Positions 1 to 13,980 of a DNA stretch of 64,000 nt are shown here, piece by piece. A program made the translations under genes and the position numbers. Location: the NCBI GenBank assembly GCA_028829895.1, contig CM054182.1:89351046-89415045 (forward strand). Reading direction: 5' to 3'. Each line of letters opens with the position of its first letter. Positions within the stretch are counted from its first letter, which is position 1. The notes under the pieces are model-generated. The model did not search any database and was not told the origin of the DNA. It saw only the letters and a list, made by a program, of their open reading frames with translations. Source of the DNA: Sinotaia quadrata. Its lineage: Eukaryota > Mollusca > Gastropoda > Architaenioglossa > Viviparidae.

Positions 1-143
1 ATCATCATGCTTTTTATAAGAGCTTTTTTGCTTTTTAAAACAAGACGTGTAAAATAGAACAATTAGTACATTGTATGCGTAAATGTTTATTTATGAGTTA
101 TCTACCTTAGTCTTAAACTTTCATCTTCATCATATTTGGACAG

Positions 144-284
144 ACTGAAGATGGACCTGTATCAGAGAATGATGCCTTGCAGCCAGGCAGTAAGATAGTC
201 GTTGCAGGATATGCCTTGTATGGCAGTGCAACCATGGTAGTCTTGTCTTTGGGGAATGGTGTGCAAGGCTTCACCTATGATCCT
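144..284 (+). CDS. FBP1: FBPase exon (first in window)
   Basis: 141 bp, 47 codons, phase 0 at both ends. The acceptor is ttggacag before 144 and the donor is gtaagt at 285. It encodes [15 protein letters not shown] and then the [13 protein letters not shown] segment, ending FTYDP, aligned to human residues around 149-195. Confidence 0.93.
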
Positions 285-3200
285 GTAAGTAGTAGTTGGC
301 TGGTGCAAATCTGTTTTAGAACTGCATATACAAAAGTGCAATTTTTTCTAATTAAAAGTTATAATAGGGTAAAATTATATTATTACTATAATAAATATGT
401 ATCATTATTACAGTAATAAAATTATAAGAATCACCTTTGAGAGACAGTCTATATTGTCAGCTTTTAAGAAGTTTAGCTTGATGGATGATTCTGCACACAT
501 TATTAATCTTTTGTTGTTGGCAACCTTTTTCTTATTTCTTTTTCTATTTTGATAGTTATAGTCAGATATTTGCTTCCTTCAGGATTTGAAAAACATGTTT
601 AAGATTTTCTTTGCTGCTGAGCAGGAATACTTTATGTATGACCCTTGGCGGTGCAGCAAACTATTTAAATTGAAAGAGTTATTTTTAATTTTAATTTTTT
701 AATTTCTATTTTTAAAGTCAATCATTTCAGAGTATTTGGTTGAGACAAAATTAGTGAACAGTTTAAAGTATCTTTTCAGCTCATGCAAATGATTTCATTA
801 AGTAATTGAGAAACTAATTAAATTAAGGCTGATAGGGTAGAAAATAAATGGAGCAGTCATGAAAGTGCATGTTTATTTATATAGGGGCCTAAAGTAATTC
901 TTGGTGACTGCATGTTAACATGAAAAGGAAAATATTTTTAACATGTAAATGAAAGTGTCTTTGACAAGACAAGGAAAATGTTCTTTGTCAAAATTATTTT
1001 TGGCAAGATAAACTACTTAATGATGAAAACAAAAGTACAGCATTGAAGAAAGGTATATATATATTTATATACAGTTATTTCAGATAAATATTTGAGGATG
1101 TAAATAAATATATATAAATTGAAAATTTAGAAAATGAAAATATTTTTCATTACTGCAGAATATTTTGCTTTGTTTCTTTAAATAATAACAACCAGTATTA
1201 AAAATAATGACAATTTTTTTATAATTACAAAAATCTAAATCCTTTTAGTCTAGACTTTTATAATTTTTTGTCCTGATTCCTATATTAAATATTGAATTAG
1301 TTATCATTGAACAAAAATTCACTTATTTTTATTCTTGTCATCTATGAACCTGTTTCTTCGGTTTCAGGCAATTGGTGAGTTTTTGCTGACAGAACGTAAC
1401 ATTAAGTGCAAACCATCAGGAAAGATATATTCACTGAATGAGGGCTATGAACAGTTTTGGGATGCTCCTACGAAGGAATATATCAAGAGCAAAAAGTATC
1501 CTGCAGTAAGTAGATTTATCTTTTGTGACTTAAGCTGACTCAGATATAATAAAGAAGTTTGTGTTCAGTCATAATTTCCAACTAATTTAAATGAAATTAA
1601 CTAATTTGGGATAAAATTGCCCCACTCTGTTTGCATTAGTAGTATCGATATGTATTTTATAATATGAAATTTAAAAATATTTTGTATGAATGCTTGATAA
1701 ATGTTTCCACTTCACTAAGAGTCACCCAACTGACTCTTGACAGCAACCCAAAATTCAATCAGTGGGTTCTATATCTATAGAATAAAGGGGTTTTAGATAG
1801 TTGTCAAAAACATTTCACATGCTCATGAACAAGAAAGTTCATGAATGAGAGAAATAGTGCCATCAACAATAGTTTAGGGGGAAAAGATGTCTTACAGAAC
1901 TAGAAACATGCCTTGGGTCACTAAAGATGGAGGTCAAAGTGCAAGTATGTGAAAGCTAACACATATCATTGAAAATCTTAACAGAGGACAAACAGCACTT
2001 GGCTGAGCCAGTAAAGACACTTGATGGTAAAAACAAACATCACTTGGTTGAGCTGGTAAAGATACTTGATGGTAAAGACAAATGTTTTGTGGGATTGTAG
2101 ATTGAAGTTACAGCACTTGGTTGAGCTGGTAATGATACTTGATGGTAAAGACAAATGTTTTGTGGGATTGTAGATTGAAGTTACAGCACTTGGTTGAGCT
2201 GGTAATGATACGTGATGGTAAAGACAAATGTTTTGTGGGATTGTAGATTGAAGTTACAGCACTTGGTTGAGCTGGTAATGATACTTGATGGTAAAGACAA
2301 ATGTTTTGTGGGATTGTAGATTGAAGTTACAACACTTGCACCGTCTCATTTAGTTGTTATCTGTCCTTTGGTAAAATGCCAAGAATAGGCTGTGGCTGTG
2401 CCATAACTCCAAGTATTTTGGGTACTTCATTTTATGAGGGCATGAATGCAAAGGTAATACCTATAACTTTACTAAATTTATATAAAACAAATAATGGATT
2501 GTTTTCTCATTAAAATGTCATTATTTTACATTTTTACATTTTGAATAATACTCAATATAAACAATCTTTAGCAATTTCAATGGTAACAATGCTAAGTTAA
2601 ATTATTGAATATTTCAGATCATCTGAAGTTTTACTCTAGTTTCAATACTATTACAGAAGAAGGATATTGCACATTGAGCAAATGTTTAGAATTTCTTTGA
2701 ATTCTGAGCTTTAAGTTACCTTGTAAAGATCCTTTTAAATGAAAAACAGATAATTTCGATACTGGATAAAAAATATATAAACTATCTAAAGAATTTTAAT
2801 TTGTTATTACTAAATAGCTTTTATGCTGTTTATTGTTTGATATAATTAGTTTGCTTTTCTATAAATTAAGTTTTGTTTACTCTATGAATGTAATATTGCA
2901 AATTTTAGAATGGAAAGCCCTATGCTGCACGTTACATCGGTTCAATGGTGGCAGATGTCCACAGGACCCTGGTTTATGGTGGTATTTTCATGTACCCAGC
3001 TACTTCTGAAGCACCTAAAGGAAAGGTATGATAAAAGTTCCTTGAACATCATATATGAAAGGAGAGCAACCACTTTGTCTGTACACTAGCAGCATGAGTT
3101 ATAGTAATAAAAAATATATATGTAATTTAATTCTTTAGATAATTTATTTTAGTGGTGGGAATGACAGTTGTATTCCTTTTCATACTTCAGATCAAATGAA

Positions 3201-5118
3201 GCATATGAAAACTCACCATCGGCTTCACTTTAGAAATCAGCTCCATCGTTATGGGTTCCATATTTCTTCCCTGACTTGGAACTGGTAGGGGTGCAAGAGT
3301 AGTATTCACCTCACTACTCTGCCATAACTAATGCCACCCGCTATCCCAAAATCTCAAAATCATGCCAGGACCTAGGTTTTCTTAATATTATTTAAACACA
3401 CTTATAGTTCATAACACAAATCACAGGATAAACCTAGTGAAGTTATACATATCACATAGTCTACCATAGCTAGGATGAGGTTATGGTAGGTCATTCTCCA
3501 TGAAAAGACAGCCTCACTTTTGTCTAAACAGTACTTCTGGAATCTTTCCTTCGTACAGTTCAGAGCCACACCCAGAGCTCATGAAAGATTATCTTACCTT
3601 AACATTGTGTTCTTAGTAGATAGTTTAATTTTCTAATATATATGCATTATATAGATGAGTTCTACTGATATGAGTTGTAATATCTGCACTGTTTGCAACA
3701 AATAGAAACTTTTTGCTGTCATTGTCATTGACAGACAATGAAATAAAATGTAATATTTGGGAATTTTTCTTTCTTATACCCAGGAAAGTTCTTGTCTGTG
3801 AAATTTGAAACTGAAGACACTCCATTAAATACTTAATCATCTTTCAATATATGAGATTGTAAAAGTATCAGTTATATATAAAATTTAAATGGATATACTT
3901 GATGAATACATGGACATGATAGACTAACAATAAAATGCTGGATCTTTAGCATTTTATAGTTTAAAAATTGTAGTTTATCTGAACTTTGTCTTTAACTAAC
4001 AACATGCAAAATTGTTAGTATTTGCTCAAATGTTTCTAATAAATGCTTTGATTGTGTGTTGAATCGCCCTCTTAAATGATTTATTTTAACATTGTGTTTA
4101 TTATGCTAACCCTTCCATAACTATATCTTAAGTAGTCTCGTGTTATCCCATTATAAAATACAGCACTATGTTTTTGAATAAATTTCAAAGAGTTTTCTTT
4201 AAAAACAAGTACAAATAACAATATAAAATATAACAATATTATTTTAGCAATTTTTGATGGTTTACCACATTAAATTTTACAAGAATTTCTTGTAACAATA
4301 AGTCAGTATTCACAAAAATTATACACAGTGATATTATAAAAATAATTTCATTCAATGTAATATTCACATTTTTATTAATATTGAAATATAATTTTAAAAG
4401 TTGCAATTGAAATACCATCAAACGTGAGTCTTCATAAAATGTATTAGTAAAATTTATCTAGATTTTAAATTAATTTTTATTTAAAGTAAAATGTCGAAGC
4501 AAGCAACTCAACTGTTTTCAGCTTTTGAGGTAAGAATAGACAATCCAATAAAAATACATTTTATTTTACAGATTGTTTTTCATGACATTTGTTAAAATGA
4601 TATGCACAGTATATGCATGTCTGCATGGTTGTATTGAAAAATGCATGCATACACACACACTATCCAATATTTAAATGAGCCAGATATTTTTAGTCTATAA
4701 CTGTGTTTATGTTATACTTAAAAAGCTTATACATGAATTAGATTTTAGTGTTTATTTTTACTTTATATATGAGTATTAGTTCACATAAGAATAACTTGGA
4801 AGAAAATATTTGTTTTCTTTATTGCAATCTTTCTGACCAACTTTTTAACATGAAATATTTTAGTTTAAGCATGCATTATTATTATTATCATTATTATTTT
4901 GATTGTCATAGTTGCGTCTGCTGTATGAGTGCAACCCAATGGCCTTTATCATGGAGCAGGCTGGTGGTAAGGCCAGTGATGGTCGGAGGAGGATCTTGGA
5001 CATACAACCGAAAAACATTCATGAGCGTAGTCCAATCTTTATGGGTTCACAGCAAGAGGTTGAAGAAGTTGAGGCATGCTACAAGAGACAAGATGCAAAT
5101 GCTGCACAAAACTTATAA
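144..5118 (+). CDS. FBP1: fructose-1,6-bisphosphatase, class I, 3' part of gene (4 exons; join 144-284, 1368-1505, 2909-3025, 4912-5118)
   Basis: This is a cytosolic gluconeogenic enzyme that hydrolyses fructose 1,6-bisphosphate to fructose 6-phosphate and phosphate. Four exons, all joined in phase 0 with GT/AG borders, give 200 residues plus a stop. They match the C-terminal 60 percent of animal class I FBPase (about 338 residues in human). Seen in order: the [10 protein letters not shown] block, the KIYSLNEGY block (human N212 and Y215, substrate binding), [19 protein letters not shown] (human R243 and Y244), YPAT (Y264), and K274 at the exon 3/4 border followed by [12 protein letters not shown] with the metal ligand E280. 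The metal-binding DxLDG region belongs to exons before the window, so the gene is cut by the window edge. No frameshift or lost active-site residue is visible in this part. Family assignment is secure. Whether it is the only FBP paralogue cannot be told, so the symbol denotes the family. Confidence 0.95.
285..1367 (+). other. FBPase intron, no other feature
   Basis: AT-rich intron of 1,083 bp with a gtaagt donor and a ggtttcag acceptor. I see no ORF, repeat array or conserved motif in it. Confidence 0.85.
1368..1505 (+). CDS. FBP1: FBPase exon with substrate-binding Asn/Tyr
   Basis: 138 bp, 46 codons, phase 0. It starts [13 protein letters not shown], contains KIYSLNEGY (the Asn and Tyr that contact the 6-phosphate in human FBP1) and ends KYPA before the gtaagt donor. 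Confidence 0.94.
2041..2332 (+). repeat. 73-bp minisatellite, 4 copies, in FBPase intron
   Basis: Units start at 2041, 2114, 2187 and 2260, each beginning cacttggttgagctggtaa, with only single-base differences. A shorter diverged copy precedes them (about 1996-2040). The rest of this intron (1506-2908) is AT-rich with nothing else recognised. Confidence 0.9.
2909..3025 (+). CDS. FBP1: FBPase exon with active-site Arg/Tyr
   Basis: 117 bp, 39 codons, phase 0, acceptor aattttag, donor gtatga. It encodes [20 protein letters not shown] and the [10 protein letters not shown] stretch. The last codon is the Lys equivalent to human K274. Confidence 0.94.
3026..4911 (+). other. FBPase last intron, no other feature
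   Basis: 1,886-bp AT-rich intron ending tcatag. No repeat array or coding homology was seen. A short ATG-to-gtaaga stretch at 4491-4529 is discussed among the rejected items. Confidence 0.8.
4912..5118 (+). CDS. FBP1: FBPase terminal exon
   Basis: 68 codons plus TAA. It begins [19 protein letters not shown], holding the conserved Glu of the metal site, and ends NAAQNL. The C-terminal tail is several residues longer and different from the vertebrate one, as usual in this family. A longer ORF in another frame (4748-5176) over the same bases is a shadow. Confidence 0.95.
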   Translation: MRLLYECNPMAFIMEQAGGKASDGRRRILDIQPKNIHERSPIFMGSQQEVEEVEACYKRQDANAAQNL

Positions 5119-5404
5119 TTCTGCAGTGACTGTGTTGCTGTGTTGCATAAAATTTAATAATCTTACAATTTGCTAGTATGCACTGAAAAAAAAATTTGAT
5201 CTGTTTAAATGTCATATCTAGTTAATTTTTTAGTTGAAACATTGACACCTTTCCTTTCAGACAATCAACAGCCATTGTTTAAGAGCACATTTTTATTTTT
5301 GTCATCGCTGCATGATAGGTTGATTTTCAGGAATATTTTCTGGTGACCAAAAGTATAAGATTGGTCAGCTTGTACATTTATGAAATAGAAAGTTTAAAAA
5401 TAAA

Positions 5405-5410
5405 AATAAA
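5405..5410 (+). terminator. polyA signal AATAAA of the FBPase gene
   Basis: AATAAA lies 287 bp after the stop codon in an AT-rich 3' UTR. A second AATAAA near 5985 could serve as a distal site. Confidence 0.55.
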
Positions 5411-5687
5411 GTTATTATAATTTAGCTGATGTCAGATTTTAGTTTGTTTACTTTAATTTACATTCTTGTCTCCTCTATACATTGAATGAAAATATCAAAA
5501 ACCCAGAAAAGTTATGTTTGGGATGCCTCATCATGTTTTTAATTTGGAAAAAGATATTTTAAATATAGTTAATATTTTGTGTGTGAATTGTATTTAGAAA
5601 AAATATTATCCAGGATATTAAACAGAATGATATATATATATGTAAACATAACTTTCTTTTCTTTTGATAGGTATTAGAAGCAACATG

Positions 5688-5955
5688 TTAATTTTATTAA
5701 AAGAGTACGACCATTCTTTGGTTACATTTGAATTATTATTACATGCATTTTTCTTTTACCGTTTAATTTTCATTTATTGCTGTGGTGTTCCGTATATATA
5801 TTCTGTTTTATTCATAGTTATTAAAGCATAATAATGTTAATTTTATTTTGAAAAATAAGACCCATTCTTTTGTTTGTTAGATTTATTATTTACACACATA
5901 GTATTTTATCATTTAATCTTATTTTCATTTATTGCTGTGGTGTTCCATGTGTGTC
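5688..5955 (+). repeat. diverged direct duplication, about 135 bp x2
   Basis: The segment around 5688-5795 and the one around 5825-5955 share tgttaattttatt near the start and the run tttcatttattgctgtggtg followed by ttcc near the end. The intervening bases are diverged. Confidence 0.6.
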
Positions 5956-8431
5956 TGCTAGGTAAATTTGATTTGGATAATTTCAATAAAAGTCAAGGAC
6001 ATTATATACATTATTATATAATTAAATAAAAGCGATGATGGACAATTTATATACGATTTATATGACTTTGGTCCATGACTAATCTTTTACAGTAACTTGA
6101 AGTCAGATTCTTTCAGAATTTTGCTTCCTTTAGTCTTTTGGGAATTTCCTTTGGTTATTAAATACATGTTTTAAAAGAAGCATTAGGCAATGCTTATAAA
6201 GTTTGCTACAAAGGATATTTTTAGAATGCTCCTTTTAACCTTTGCATATTATGCAGGATTTACCTCCTTTACTACACTGTCATGTGGCACTGCGGATGGG
6301 GGCATAACATAATTTGTCAAACAAAACAAAATTTCTTGGGGATTAACTATATAAATCTTTGTACATTTGTTTCTAAGCGATACCTCTCTTTAGATTGATG
6401 ATTTCTGTTTTAATTATGGGATAATTGATTGTAAAAACTTTTCACTATACATTTATTAAAAAAATTTAATAGGAACTATGAAAGAATCTAAGGACACTAT
6501 ACTGTCAATTTTTTGATAAATAAATGAGAGTTATGAAAGAACCTATGCGGTTTTTTTTTATTTATTGATTTGAATTTAGAGTGTAATATGTTGAATGCAT
6601 TGTTGATGAAAAACATTATTATTTGGTTGCACCTGCACTTTATAACATTTCAACAAAATCCCAATAATGTTAATATATTTATTTCTCATATTTATATGAG
6701 TTCTTAGAAAAGTAAAAGAATCCTTAAAAGTCTTACCAAAATCCTAATATGCAATGAAATAATTTGGCTCTTTGAAACTGTACATTTATCAATTGTTTCA
6801 AATTACCTCACTGGATTTCAGTATGTAATGTTATTCTATAGATAGTAATATAGAACTTTCGGTTATGTGTATGATGGAAGTTATTGGTAGTTGAGTTTGG
6901 TGTATAAGTGTTGTGTGTGATGCAACTTTCACGTTTTCGAAGGAACCCCCCCCCCCCCCCAATCTTCATTGGCATGGTGTAGTTGGTAACAGCTCTCTTT
7001 TATTCATTGTGCCTGAGGCAGACAGAATACATAGACCTCACTAGTGCACTTATTAAAAACCATGTACATAACAAAGAGCTAAAAGAAAATAATGCCTTTT
7101 GATTTAACGAGAACACTTTCTGTTTATTCTTTGCTGAATGCACGTGATGACACAGCAAAAATGTCTTAGCAGAAAAATGAGCGTGGCACAAGTGGCCACT
7201 TTTATCTAGACTGGTAAGCGTAAGCCTCATTTAAAAATAAGGACAAGTTAACCTCATTCAATGATATACTTCTGGACTTAGACTGCAAAATGTCGACCGA
7301 TAAAAGAAGAGGAATCCGCAACGAACTCCTTAACACTTCATGGGAAACAGACAGGTGCAATCGTGGAGAAAGAACAGCTGAGTGACTATCGTCTCTTGCA
7401 CTATTTCTGTGACACTGTCGACATAAAAAGAAAGGGTCTGCCAATTATTGTACACGAAAGACATTCTGCCGTAAGTACACTTTTACACGTAATGATACTA
7501 AGTGCGTGAGCAGGGACCACGTGCGCGCACATATACATGCACTACATATATAATTCAACGGAAGAAGTTAAGCCAGTGAAGCGACTCCAAATCACTAGAT
7601 TGACTAGAGCAATTCATAACGCAGACTCTGCAGCGATAACTGATGGGAATGTGTATGATTGAATGAGAGTTATGGGCCTTGACTGACGTACACGTTCTAA
7701 ATTGTTGCAAGAATAAATTTCTTGTTGCTAATTTACCTTGGGTTATTTCACTTGGCACTTTGAAATTTTAAGCTCCCTACAAACTGCACAATGCCCATCA
7801 GTTTATTAAATTCAAATTTTCATTTTGTCAGCTATATTATTGGCTCGATTTGATGGCAAATTTTGAATGAACACACCTATACTAATTAGAATGCTTTAAT
7901 AGCTTGTATCGTCCATAAAACATGTTAAAATTTTTCAAGATGTTTTCTTTAAATGCCATGTCACTCTCTCACCCCCACCCCCAACACACCTGTGGAAAGT
8001 TTTTGTCTCTATCGACCTTTAATTTTAAAACGATTTTTTTTTTTTTTACACAGTACTTTTCATTGTCAATACAGTTTATTGCTTAAAATAATCTTTTGAA
8101 AGTAAACTAAATATAAAATATCTTCAGACATACAACCCCCCCCGCAAAAAAAAAAAAAAAAAAAATCAAAAAAATCTTCCACTAGTTTTCCTCTGGATCA
8201 AAAATATATTATTTTTAGACAATCGAACAGTATTTTTTAATCGACAAACAAAAAAAATTTTGCCCATTCTGTTTCTTTATGATCAGTTTACAAAAAAATA
8301 ATTTTGCCCTTTGCAGGTCGAATTCTGAAGATAATTGTGATAGTTCTCAAATAAAGAGCAAATTTTGATATCGGGAACCACTTCAGCTAATATCGTGCCT
8401 TTTTAACCATCGAAACACAACAATTTAAAAG
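5956..8431. other. intergenic, no gene recognised
   Basis: Between the FBPase 3' end and the ependymin-related gene I find only AT-rich sequence, a C tract near 6947-6960, T and A tracts near 8034-8048 and 8146-8165, and short unconvincing ORFs on the minus strand at 7000-7760. The promoter of the downstream gene must lie here, but I see no clear TATA box in the last 100 bp. Confidence 0.6.
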
Positions 8432-8617
8432 ATGAAACGAAAACAGATTTACTTTGTATCAGCGGCTACGACCATGCTTTTGGCGATGTTCACGATCTGC
8501 GAGTCGAAAGGAGATCGCGCAACGACCTTGACATCAGCGCCACCTACACCTTGCTGCTTCCCGCTTTCCTTTAAGGCCACTGTGGTGGACATGCGCAGTG
8601 TGGCTTCGGGCAACATT
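8432..8617 (+). CDS. ependymin-related exon 1 (signal peptide and CCFP motif)
   Basis: 62 codons from ATG (context aaaagATGA) to the gtaagt donor at 8618. It encodes a signal peptide (YFVSAATTMLLAMFTIC), a short Thr/Pro linker, TPCCFPLSF, and ends ASGNI. The ORF reads on into the intron to 8716, which is read-through. Confidence 0.87.
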
Positions 8618-11600
8618 GTAAGTTTTGCATGTAAATATATTCACACATTTATTTACATTATTTATTCTGTATACCAGTATTGTACCCGGATGAAAGTAAT
8701 CATATTTCTCTCATAGCTCTTAATTTAGCCATTTTTATTAAAAGCCGATTTAAGGGCTGAAGACATCGACAAAGAGTAGGCCTAAGGGGTTTGTGAATTT
8801 TACTGAAATAAATTTCAGTAATAGGAATATTTTATTAAAAAAAAAAAAAAAGAGAGAGAATAAATTTAATTTTATCATAATAGTACTGCATTTTATGTCA
8901 TTGCGAGTGCTTGCTCTTGTATTAGTGCTGATTATGGGATCAGTAGAAATGATTTTTTAAAAACTAATGTATAATATTTTCAGTGGCATACACAGACCGC
9001 ACGCTATCCACAATTGATACCTGTATTAAAATTTAATCATATAAGCTTCCCATGTATTTACTTTTCAATCTTGCAAATATTAATTTTTATTTTCTCGTCG
9101 TATTGCTTGCAAGATTGGAAAGCAAGCACACGTGACTCAATTTGGGATCCTCTTCACTATCGTTTGAACAAGATTTACGCGCTGGAACTTTGGACAGTTG
9201 TCCATTCATCATTGTTACATCAAGGAACAGTCGAAGGTTTCGGCAAGAGATAATTCTAGAACCAGAATAAGCTCTAAAACATTATAAGAAGATGGTGTTG
9301 AATTTCCAATTTTGTTTAACTGATTTTCTTAAGCTGTTCGATCTCAAAGGCTACTAGTGCAGTGAATAGCACCATATTCAATGTAAATGAAGCGTCTGTA
9401 GTTACGTAGTTGACACGTGACCAATTTGCATTCTTCATCAGTATGACCAGAAACTAATAAAGTTCGAACTTGACTAATCTTCCGTATAGCACTAAACCAG
9501 CAAGATGTGGACCTGAAGGTTGTCAGCTGAAGTTTGTTTAGCATTTATAGAAATAAAATTTGTGAAATATATTTGTGGAGTAAGTATAACCTAACAGTAT
9601 CCCAATTACATTTAAAATATAGGTATAACTGTAATTAATCTGGACACTCCCCCCCCCCCAGCAACATTGTAGTATGTAATATATGCAGTTTTAGGGGGTG
9701 CGCAATTAAATGTTAATATTGACAAATACTTTTTGCTGTTTTAATTGTGTTAAATCTACAACAGTATTCTTTTAAACCGATCTTCATTTACTCTATTCTG
9801 GATGTAAGCATTAGTCAAAGCCTGAACTACATAGCAACTGTTGATGTGGTTATCGCCCGTGAATGAGCAGTAGAATGTCTTATTCATATTTCTTTGTAAA
9901 TCTGTGCCAGCCATTGAATGAACAGTAGAATGTCTTATTCATATTTCTTTGTAAATCTATGCCAGCCATTGAATGAACAGTAGAATGTCTAATTCATATT
10001 TCTTTGTAAATCTATGCCAGCCTCTGAATGTATCTTTCTCTCCAGTTTTTGGTGCTTTATGCTAAAATTAGATTTTCTCTATATATCAACCAACGGAATT
10101 TGAAGTCATTACTCTTTGACTTCAGATGGTCATCGATGAAGATACCCCTGTCGTTGCAATTCTGTGTATAAAATTTTTCTATAACCCCCCCAAAAAAAAA
10201 ACAAACAAAAAACACAAACAAAAAACAACCCTAACAAAACAAAAAGCAAACATAACAAAAACAATAACCCTCCAAAATCCAAATCAATGTATTACAAAGA
10301 TTATTGTAACTCATGTTATGTTTCATGACCTTTCAGATAATACAACATGATTTATTTTTTCTCATTAAGGCAAATGGTAAGTCATCTGTAACAACTAATT
10401 ATTTTAATTTAATTTATAAGAATGAATTTCATACAGACAATCCACACAGTACACATGCATTTTGTGCTGTGCTATTTAACCATTTTTAGTGATCTGGCAT
10501 TTAAATCACTTGCTGAGATAATAAACTTTGTTTTTAATTTTAATGATGTGAGTGTACTAGCTGTTTATATATATTGATGATAGAATGTACATTTCTTTCA
10601 CTGCGACCTAAAGCTATTAAATTTTGTACATTTCTTTCACTGCGACCTAAAGCTATTAAATTTTGTACATTTCTTTAACTGCGACCTAAAGCTATTAAAT
10701 TTTGTACATTTCTTTCACTGCTACCTAAAGCTATTAAATTTTGTACATTTCTTTCACTGCTACCTAAAGCTATTAAATTTTGTACATTTCTTTCACTGCG
10801 ACCTAAAGCTATTAAATTTTGCACATTTTTTTCACTGCGACCTAAAGCTATTAAATTTTGTACATTTCTTTCACTGCGACCTAAAGCTATTAAATTTTGT
10901 ACATTTCTTTCACTGCGACCTAAAGCTATTAAATTTTGTACATTTCTTTTACTGCGACCTAAAGCTATTAAATTTTGTACATTTCTTTCACTGCGACCTA
11001 AAGCTATTAAATTTTGTACATTTCTTTCACTGCGACCTAAAGCTATTAAATTTTGTACATTTCTTTCACTGCGACCTAAAGCTATAAAATTTTGTACATT
11101 TCTTTCACTGCGACCTAAAGCTATTAAATTTTGTACATTTCTTTCACTGCGACCTAAAGCTATTAAATTTTGTACATTTCTTTCACTGCGACCTAAAGCT
11201 ATTAAATTTTGTACATTTCTTTCACTAAATTAAATTTTCTGAAATCTATAGCTAATGTTCGAAGTTTTTCGAGACTGGGATCGCCGCCTACAGGTACAGA
11301 GAGTTTTGGAGTTTGTTCCCCCTGGACAAACCACTCCAGTTACGACTATCATCATGGATTTCAACAAAGTCAGTTACTTATTTATTTATATTAAACCAAC
11401 TTTGACCAAAAAATAATAAAGAAATTAATAAGTATGTCATTTTGTTAATTATATGTTAACACATTTTCTTTATAACGCCCGGTCATATAAAGTCTGATTT
11501 CTAATCAAAATTTCTTATAATCGGTATTTTTCAGTATACAAAAATATTTTTCTGAACATTTAAGATTTTAGTAAATGTTACCAAGAAAGAATTAGAAATG

Positions 11601-13892
11601 GCCATGATAAAAACGCCAGTTCAAGTAAAAAGCGCGAGACAGATTTGTAAAGATTGAATGTCTTCACAGTCTATTTATGGCACACTCAGCTTTTGGGTTC
11701 TATCTTACAGGATTTTTTGTTTTTCGTTTTGCCTTATTTTGAAATCCAACAGTTGTATGTTTCGTTAATTACTTTCTTAATTAGATCAATTTAATTGTGT
11801 ACTTCTCACCACCTCCTTTATTTCTGTTTCCTCTCCTCATCTCCCTATCCCCCCTTCCTTTCTTTTACCTTTCTTAATTTCCTTCCCTTCCTTCCTTCCT
11901 TCTTTCCTTCCTTCCTTCCATCCTTCCTTCTTTCCAGACTTCCTTCCTTCCTTCATTCCAGACTTCCTTCAAACCTTTCTTCAAGCCTTCCTTCCTTCCT
12001 TCCAGTCTTCCTTCAAACCTTTCTTCAAGCCTTCCTTCCTTTTTGCCTTCCTTCCTTCCTTTCTTCCAGCCTTCCTTCCTCCTCCATCATCGAATTATAT
12101 AACATATTTCACATTTCTTAATATTACAATAATAGGTTTTCATAATAACTCTAACATTTTACATCATTGCCAAAATAAGATAAACTTAATACCAATTGAT
12201 ATTATTTCCAGCCAGTCCAGTACATAATAACAGCGTCAGGAGACTGTCAATCAGGTCCACTTGAGTATGCCATGCTGGAACCGTGTATGCCTGGTATGAC
12301 GCTTAATGTTTTCGCAGAGTCGCTAACCCATCCAGTTATGCTCAAAATGACAAACAGACATTGAGAGGATTAGTTTCTGTGTTGCACTATTTTTTCTGTT
12401 TTGTCATTTAGATATATTTTGCTTCTTCCAGTTGTGCTGCCTTTCAGTTTCTAGATTTCGTTCTTTGCGTTTATTGACGAACAATAGTTGAAATATAATG
12501 CGTCACGTCAAGAAACAGTACTTGAAATATAAAGTGTCACGTCAAGAAACAGTACTTGAAATATAAAGTGTCACGTCAAGAAACAGTACTTGAAATATAA
12601 AGTGTCACGTCAAGAAACAGAAAGTAAGCTCATACACTTTGTGACGTGTTGCTGGGAAATGGGCAAGATGTTAATTTTCCACCACCCTGGGCCGCCTGTA
12701 ACCTTAGACTAATCCCCAAAACACATCTTCTGCTGGCCACAGATTTTAAAAACGTGAATGATAGATAATGTAGAATAGAAGAGTGATAGTTCTAGAAGAT
12801 AGCTCTACCCCCCCACCCCCGATACATACAGCCAGGATAGTAAGTAAATATAGGTGACAGACTACAACATATAACATGTAGGTGAATCACAATAACACAA
12901 GTGGTCTAAGTATCAACAATAAATGTATTCAACAAGAAATAACATAAGACATCATAGTTACATATAGCAAATAGGTCAGCATTTACAATTAGTGTTTAGA
13001 TATATTATTTAAGTTCATAATCACGACCATGTGGTGTCATAAGAAAATGTTCATTTTGAGTCCTATGGTACTGTAGTAGTTATTTGGTTCGTTCATATGA
13101 GCAAACTATAAATGAGTTTATAAAAGAAAACTGCATGTTTTTGAATGAGCTTTGGTAGAGTTTGTCTACAACTTGTTGGTTTTATAGTTAGCTTTGGTTC
13201 CCTGATGTGACACCTGGGGTCCCAGTGTCGTACATATATTGACAGAACACTCTTACTTACATGGTTATCATATATTCATAAGCAAAATATAACAATATAA
13301 AATGTAATGAATGTCAAGAGATAAACATGAATGTAATATTAATTAGGCAAGCAAAACCACATACCTTTGGCAGTAATATATACTGAGGATGATTTCCTTT
13401 TGTGTGGATAACTGGCAATAAAGTTAGTTAGTAGTATGAATGTACTTTGTTAATACCGAAAGCCAAAATACGTGCTGCCTCGACTAACGATTTACAGGAG
13501 AGATTCTGGTACATTCGTTTACTTGGCTGAGCTTCATTTTGATTGGTTAGTTTAGTGAGTTGTCCAGAACATTCAGGTACGTTTCCAGCCTAGGGATAAG
13601 GGTCAGCCTTTCTAGAAGATAGGTTTACGTGTAGCCTGTTTTTAGAGGAGGGGTGGGTGTATGCTACATAAGCCATTATGTGACACATAAATAAATCAGC
13701 TGAAACGACTACAAGTGCAACACATATTCTAATCCTCCAGGACTATATGCACACATAATCTGTCTGTCTGTCTGTCTCTCTTTCTATCTACTCATCCATC
13801 CATCCGTCCGTCCGTCCATTCATCCATCCATCTATCTATCTGCGGCAAACTCTCACTAACTGAATCGTATACAATACTCACACATTAACCTA

Positions 13893-13941
<49 letters not shown>

Positions 13942-13948
13942 TTTCTCT

Positions 13949-13980
<32 letters not shown>

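Noticed and set aside
4491..4529. ATG followed by 13 codons and a gtaaga donor inside the last FBPase intron
   Set aside because: FBPase exons 3 and 4 join perfectly without it, there is no acceptor for an internal exon in the right phase, and it is too short to judge.
4748..5176. 142-codon ORF overlapping the FBPase terminal exon
   Set aside because: It is in a different frame from the conserved FBPase residues and starts inside the intron; a shadow.
8984..9253. Open frame after an AG (ttttcag) that could be read as exon 2 of the ependymin-related gene
   Set aside because: It ends in a stop with no good donor, contains an intron-like hydrophobic run, and does not resemble the family. Exon 1 joins in phase to 11252, which does.
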